A DNA stretch of 64,000 nt from Williamsia soli (lineage in GTDB: Bacteria; Actinomycetota; Actinomycetes; Mycobacteriales; Mycobacteriaceae). The position numbers and the translations under genes are program-made. The notes beneath the pieces are model-generated. The model searched no databases. It saw nothing but the letters and a program-made list of their open reading frames with translations, and was not told where the DNA came from. Shown in pieces: positions 60,866 to 64,000 of this stretch (position 1 is its first letter; each line of letters opens with the position of its first letter). The stretch lies in NCBI RefSeq assembly GCF_017377795.1, contig NZ_JAFRDR010000003.1:705948-769947 (forward strand), written 5' to 3'.

Positions 60866-62377
60866 CTAGTACGCGCCTTCACTTCGCAGTACGGCCCGCA
60901 AAGTTCTCCAGAGAATCATCGCGTCCTGCATAATTGACCAGTTTTCGACATAGGAGAGGTCCAAGCGCACGGATTCGTCCCAGTCCAAATCAGACCGACC
61001 CGAAACTTGCCAAAGCCCCGTGATACCAGGCCGCACAAGCATTCGGCGCGTCACCAGTGCGCTATATTGTTCAACCTCAGCACGTAGAGGTGGACGAGGG
61101 CCCACGAGGCTCATGGTGCCCGCAAGTACATTGAACAACTGTGGCAGCTCATCAAGACTGTAGCGCCGCAATATCTTTCCGATTGGCGTTACCCGAGGAT
61201 CGTCGCGGATCTTGAACAGAACCCCGGCGCCCTCGTTCTGTTGAGCGAGTGCGAGTTTCTGCTGATCCGCACCGTCAACCATCGTCCGGAACTTCCACAT
61301 CTGGAATGGCTCGTTGTTCAGGCCGATACGCTCCGCACGGTAGAACACGGGTCCTCGGGATCCGACTCTCACAGCGATCGCACACGCAATCATCACAGGA
61401 GACAGCAGAAGCACGATGGACCCTGCACCTAGCCGGTCGAAGGCTGCCTTGAAGAACTTGTTGGCACCCTCGTAGCGGGGTTTATCTATATGGAGGAGCG
61501 GCAGCCCTGCTACCGGGCGAACCAACATGCGTGGCCCCGCGACGTCCGCAACTCCGGGGGATACGAGCAGGTCGACGTGCATTCCTTCAAGATCCCAAGA
61601 CAACTCGCGCATCGCCGTGTGGCCGAGGGTTTCGGCGCATGTAACCGCAACTGCCGTCGCTTGGGACTGCGCCACCCCATCACGGGCATCACTAGAGTCG
61701 CCGAAGACCGGGTGGTTCCGGCCACCGATTTCAACCACGTCGCGATGCCGCGCTGGGTCCCCCGGAGGAACGCATAAGCCAACTACTTCGAGGCCCAGAC
61801 CAGGGTTCCGATCGAGATGGCGAATCAAAGGAGCTGCAGATGCCGGACTACCTACAACCAGGAGTTGATTGAGGTTCCGACGGTCTCGCCGTGCGCGGGC
61901 GAGACTCCAGCGCCACAACCAGCGGGCGAGCAGCAACCCGAGCGTGCCGGCTGGCAATGCGATTGCGAGGAGCCCCCGCGCCACGTTCCACTTGAACAGT
62001 AGGTCAACGATTGCCAACAGCCCGAAGACGGCGAGGGAAGCTCGAACGATTCGGCTATATTCCTCGGCACCCGATCCGACTATCCGCCGATCTGTGCTCT
62101 GCACGACGCGGAGGGCGACGATCCAGGCAAGGACGAATCCCGCTGAGACAAGCACTCCCGGTGTACTGAATCTACCGATGGGGTCCAAGACTGACGGGAA
62201 TCCGAATCGAATCTGTTGGGCACCAAAAACGGCGACAGCGATGATCACGGCGTCCACGACCTGAACGCGGGTGATGTAGGCATCCGCCCACGTCCGCAGA
62301 CGAGGCCGGACGGCAAGCGGGGGCACCTGGGGCGCGCGCCGCCAGTCAGTGCTCACAAGCCTCGTGCTACGTGTCAT
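60866..62377 (-). CDS. Polyprenyl glycosylphosphotransferase, locus B
   Basis: 503 aa from an ATG at 62377 with a strong gggaggtaggg site just upstream. Residues about 38-155 hold four to five membrane segments, then a Rossmann-like domain (LLVVGSPASAAPLIRHL) and the catalytic domain: KAAFDRLGAGSIVLLLSP, MWKFRTMVDGAD, YSLDELPQLFNVLAGTMSLV, GPRPPLRAEVEQY and GLWQVSGRSDLDWDE. This C-terminal pattern is typical of enzymes that transfer galactose- or glucose-1-phosphate to undecaprenyl phosphate and differs from the ExoY/WbaP-like copy at 22441. First gene of a minus-strand run that continues without a change of direction to 28766. The sugar identity is not certain. Confidence 0.9.
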   Translation of the reverse strand: MTRSTRLVSTDWRRAPQVPPLAVRPRLRTWADAYITRVQVVDAVIIAVAVFGAQQIRFGFPSVLDPIGRFSTPGVLVSAGFVLAWIVALRVVQSTDRRIVGSGAEEYSRIVRASLAVFGLLAIVDLLFKWNVARGLLAIALPAGTLGLLLARWLWRWSLARARRDRRNLNQLLVVGSPASAAPLIRHLDRNPGLGLEVVGLCVPPGDPARHRDVVEIGGRNHPVFGDSSDARDGVAQSQATAVAVTCAETLGHTAMRELSWDLEGMHVDLLVSPGVADVAGPRMLVRPVAGLPLLHIDKPRYEGANKFFKAAFDRLGAGSIVLLLSPVMIACAIAVRVGSRGPVFYRAERIGLNNEPFQMWKFRTMVDGADQQKLALAQQNEGAGVLFKIRDDPRVTPIGKILRRYSLDELPQLFNVLAGTMSLVGPRPPLRAEVEQYSALVTRRMLVRPGITGLWQVSGRSDLDWDESVRLDLSYVENWSIMQDAMILWRTLRAVLRSEGAY

Positions 62378-63557
62378 CCCTACCTCCCCAACGCTTCGTC
62401 GGGATCTCGTCCATAGGACAGCTGTCCCCTGCCAAGAAAGAAATCAACTATCACTAAAGGGCATCTTGTCCTACGAATATCACCTATTGAGATCGCCCTG
62501 CGCTCGTACTTAATAGTCGAACATTAGCGCTTATGTTTCTGCACTGCGAGTCGAAACGCACTATTTACTTTTCATAACTCACGGTAATCTAGACAACCAT
62601 ATGGACTATGTCCGGCGTCACACTTTTCGGTCGGGTAGGAATTCCAGTGCGATGGGTAGCGATGCATCGCCCAGTGAAGCTTTCTGCAGCACAACATGTT
62701 TCGTGTCGATGCACCTAATTAATCCGACTACATCAACCAGTAGGCAGGTCGATTAAAATCACTCAGATCGAGTTGTTACGCGATTGGCGTTCGTAACTTA
62801 TAGGCTTAGAAACTGGTTCGTCGCTTCACCCGGGTCGCACTGTGACACAAATTTAAACTCCATGTCATCAGAACTTCCCCCTACTTTTACCGTTGCCAAC
62901 GCGGACGCATCAGTTCGAGACCGCCGAAAACTCTCCACTGCCATTTCTGACGTGTTCGCCAAGTCAGCGTCCGCGCCATAATGATCGTTACGGTCATTTA
63001 TATCGCAGTGGGTCGCTCGTGTCCATTCGTTGGTCAAGTCCGCTTGGACCGTAGATCTCGGCCGATGACAGGGTCCGCCTCGGTGGCTCCTCGCCTGACC
63101 ACTTCGTAGACACCAATGTCTACGAGCTCGTGGTGAACCGCCTACGCACTACATCGTTGTCCGCTGAGGCTTGTTACAGCCACCATCGTGACTTCCGACT
63201 AGTCGCTGCCTGCGAACTCGGGGCTGCTGACCCCGCCAGTCGGATGTCACACGTGTATGCCCCGAGTCAGCCGAAGGCGTTCGCAACGCCAAGGGTCCCC
63301 GTCGTGAGGCACGATCCGGAGATGAGGACACTCGTGTTGTCTGGTGCGCGCTGGCCTACGGAATCACCCCAGGGGGATTAGCGACCGTCAGATGTCACTC
63401 ACTAAGGTAGGTCCAAACTCCGTCCCCTGACCAAGACCTGCCTATGGGTGCACCAGACCGCGGCTTCGGACCGATGTCTATCCCTGAACACCCCGGGCCC
63501 TCACACATTGCAACGGCCTTTCGCTGCTGACTCGGTCGCCTGCCCAGCCCGCCATGA
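62378..63557. other. About 1.2 kb gene-free stretch upstream of locus B
   Basis: The region is lower in GC than the flanks, notably 62440-62620 and 62690-62870. Short open frames exist on both strands (for example 62798-63037 minus and 63130-63381 plus), but none has a ribosome site or a recognisable motif. It should contain the promoter for the minus-strand locus B genes. One clean 8-bp inverted repeat lies at 63105-63124. It may include remnants of a mobile element at the edge of the low-GC island, but I recognise no transposase fragment. Confidence 0.45.
63105..63124. repeat. Short perfect inverted repeat, possible operator or element end
   Basis: CGTAGACA and TGTCTACG face each other across a 4-nt spacer (CCAA); an extra T-A pair extends the stem to nine. 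It is not followed by a T-run, so a terminator is unlikely. A dimeric regulator site or a remnant of an insertion-sequence end are both possible. Confidence 0.4.

Positions 63558-64000
<443 letters not shown>

Noticed and set aside
62798..63381. Short ORFs on both strands in the 62.4-63.5 kb gap
   Set aside because: No family motif, no ribosome sites and no resemblance to transposases could be seen; they are reported only as a gene-free stretch.

Overview
The window comes from a high-GC actinobacterium of the mycolate-forming group (Mycobacteriales). A Gordonia-like genome is the best guess, because GTG and TTG starts are common, many stops overlap the next start (ATGA, GTGA, TTGA), and the left edge pairs a MoeY-like protein with diguanylate cyclase and EAL genes, as I recall for the Mycobacterium tuberculosis Rv1354c-Rv1357c neighbourhood. 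Genus level is inference. I saw no rRNA, tRNA, CRISPR array or intact insertion sequence.

Layout. (1) 1-4226: c-di-GMP neighbourhood with a MoeY/ThiF-like gene (cut by the window edge), an acyltransferase-like gene, a membrane diguanylate cyclase and a degenerate-GGDEF/EAL phosphodiesterase. (2) 4257-11102: modified-sugar cassette with an RmlC-like epimerase, two tandem sugar C-methyltransferase-like proteins, a glucose-1-phosphate cytidylyltransferase-like enzyme, a PIG-L deacetylase, an SDR and a GSA-type aminotransferase. (3) 11110-23847: exopolysaccharide locus A with two GT4 enzymes, two tandem Tat-lipoprotein beta-helix proteins, a Wzz/BY-kinase-like protein, a Wzy-like polymerase, a GT2, a Wzx-like flippase and a polyprenyl glycosylphosphotransferase. 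(4) 23876-28650: two PAS-GGDEF proteins (one with a ruined active site), an actin-fold-like membrane protein with a Thr/Pro tail, and a wHTH-nuclease gene bracketed by two copies of a 77-bp nested palindrome. (5) 28766-50231: a four-gene operon on the minus strand, read as giant six-module NRPS (5969 aa), DUF4012 membrane protein, ABC ATPase, ABC permease, all with overlapping ends. (6) 50266-62377: exopolysaccharide locus B, also minus strand and visibly lower in GC, holding a glycosylphosphotransferase, an LMW-PTP-like protein lacking its nucleophilic Cys, Wzx, four glycosyltransferases, a pyruvyl transferase, Wzy and an intact Wzz/BY-kinase with a C-terminal Tyr cluster. (7) 62378-63557: about 1.2 kb without a recognisable gene, then the C-terminal part of rmlB at the right edge.

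How it fits together. Two apparently complete Wzx/Wzy-type polysaccharide systems flank an NRPS, and four c-di-GMP proteins lie among them. The NRPS starts 34 bp after the locus B co-polymerase/kinase gene, and genes run in one direction from 62377 down to 28766. The NRPS opens with an EntF-like condensation domain and has a module without an adenylation domain, and its operon adds a DUF4012 protein and a DrrAB-type exporter. A surface (lipo)peptide made, exported and regulated together with extracellular polysaccharide is the most interesting reading, but it is inference.
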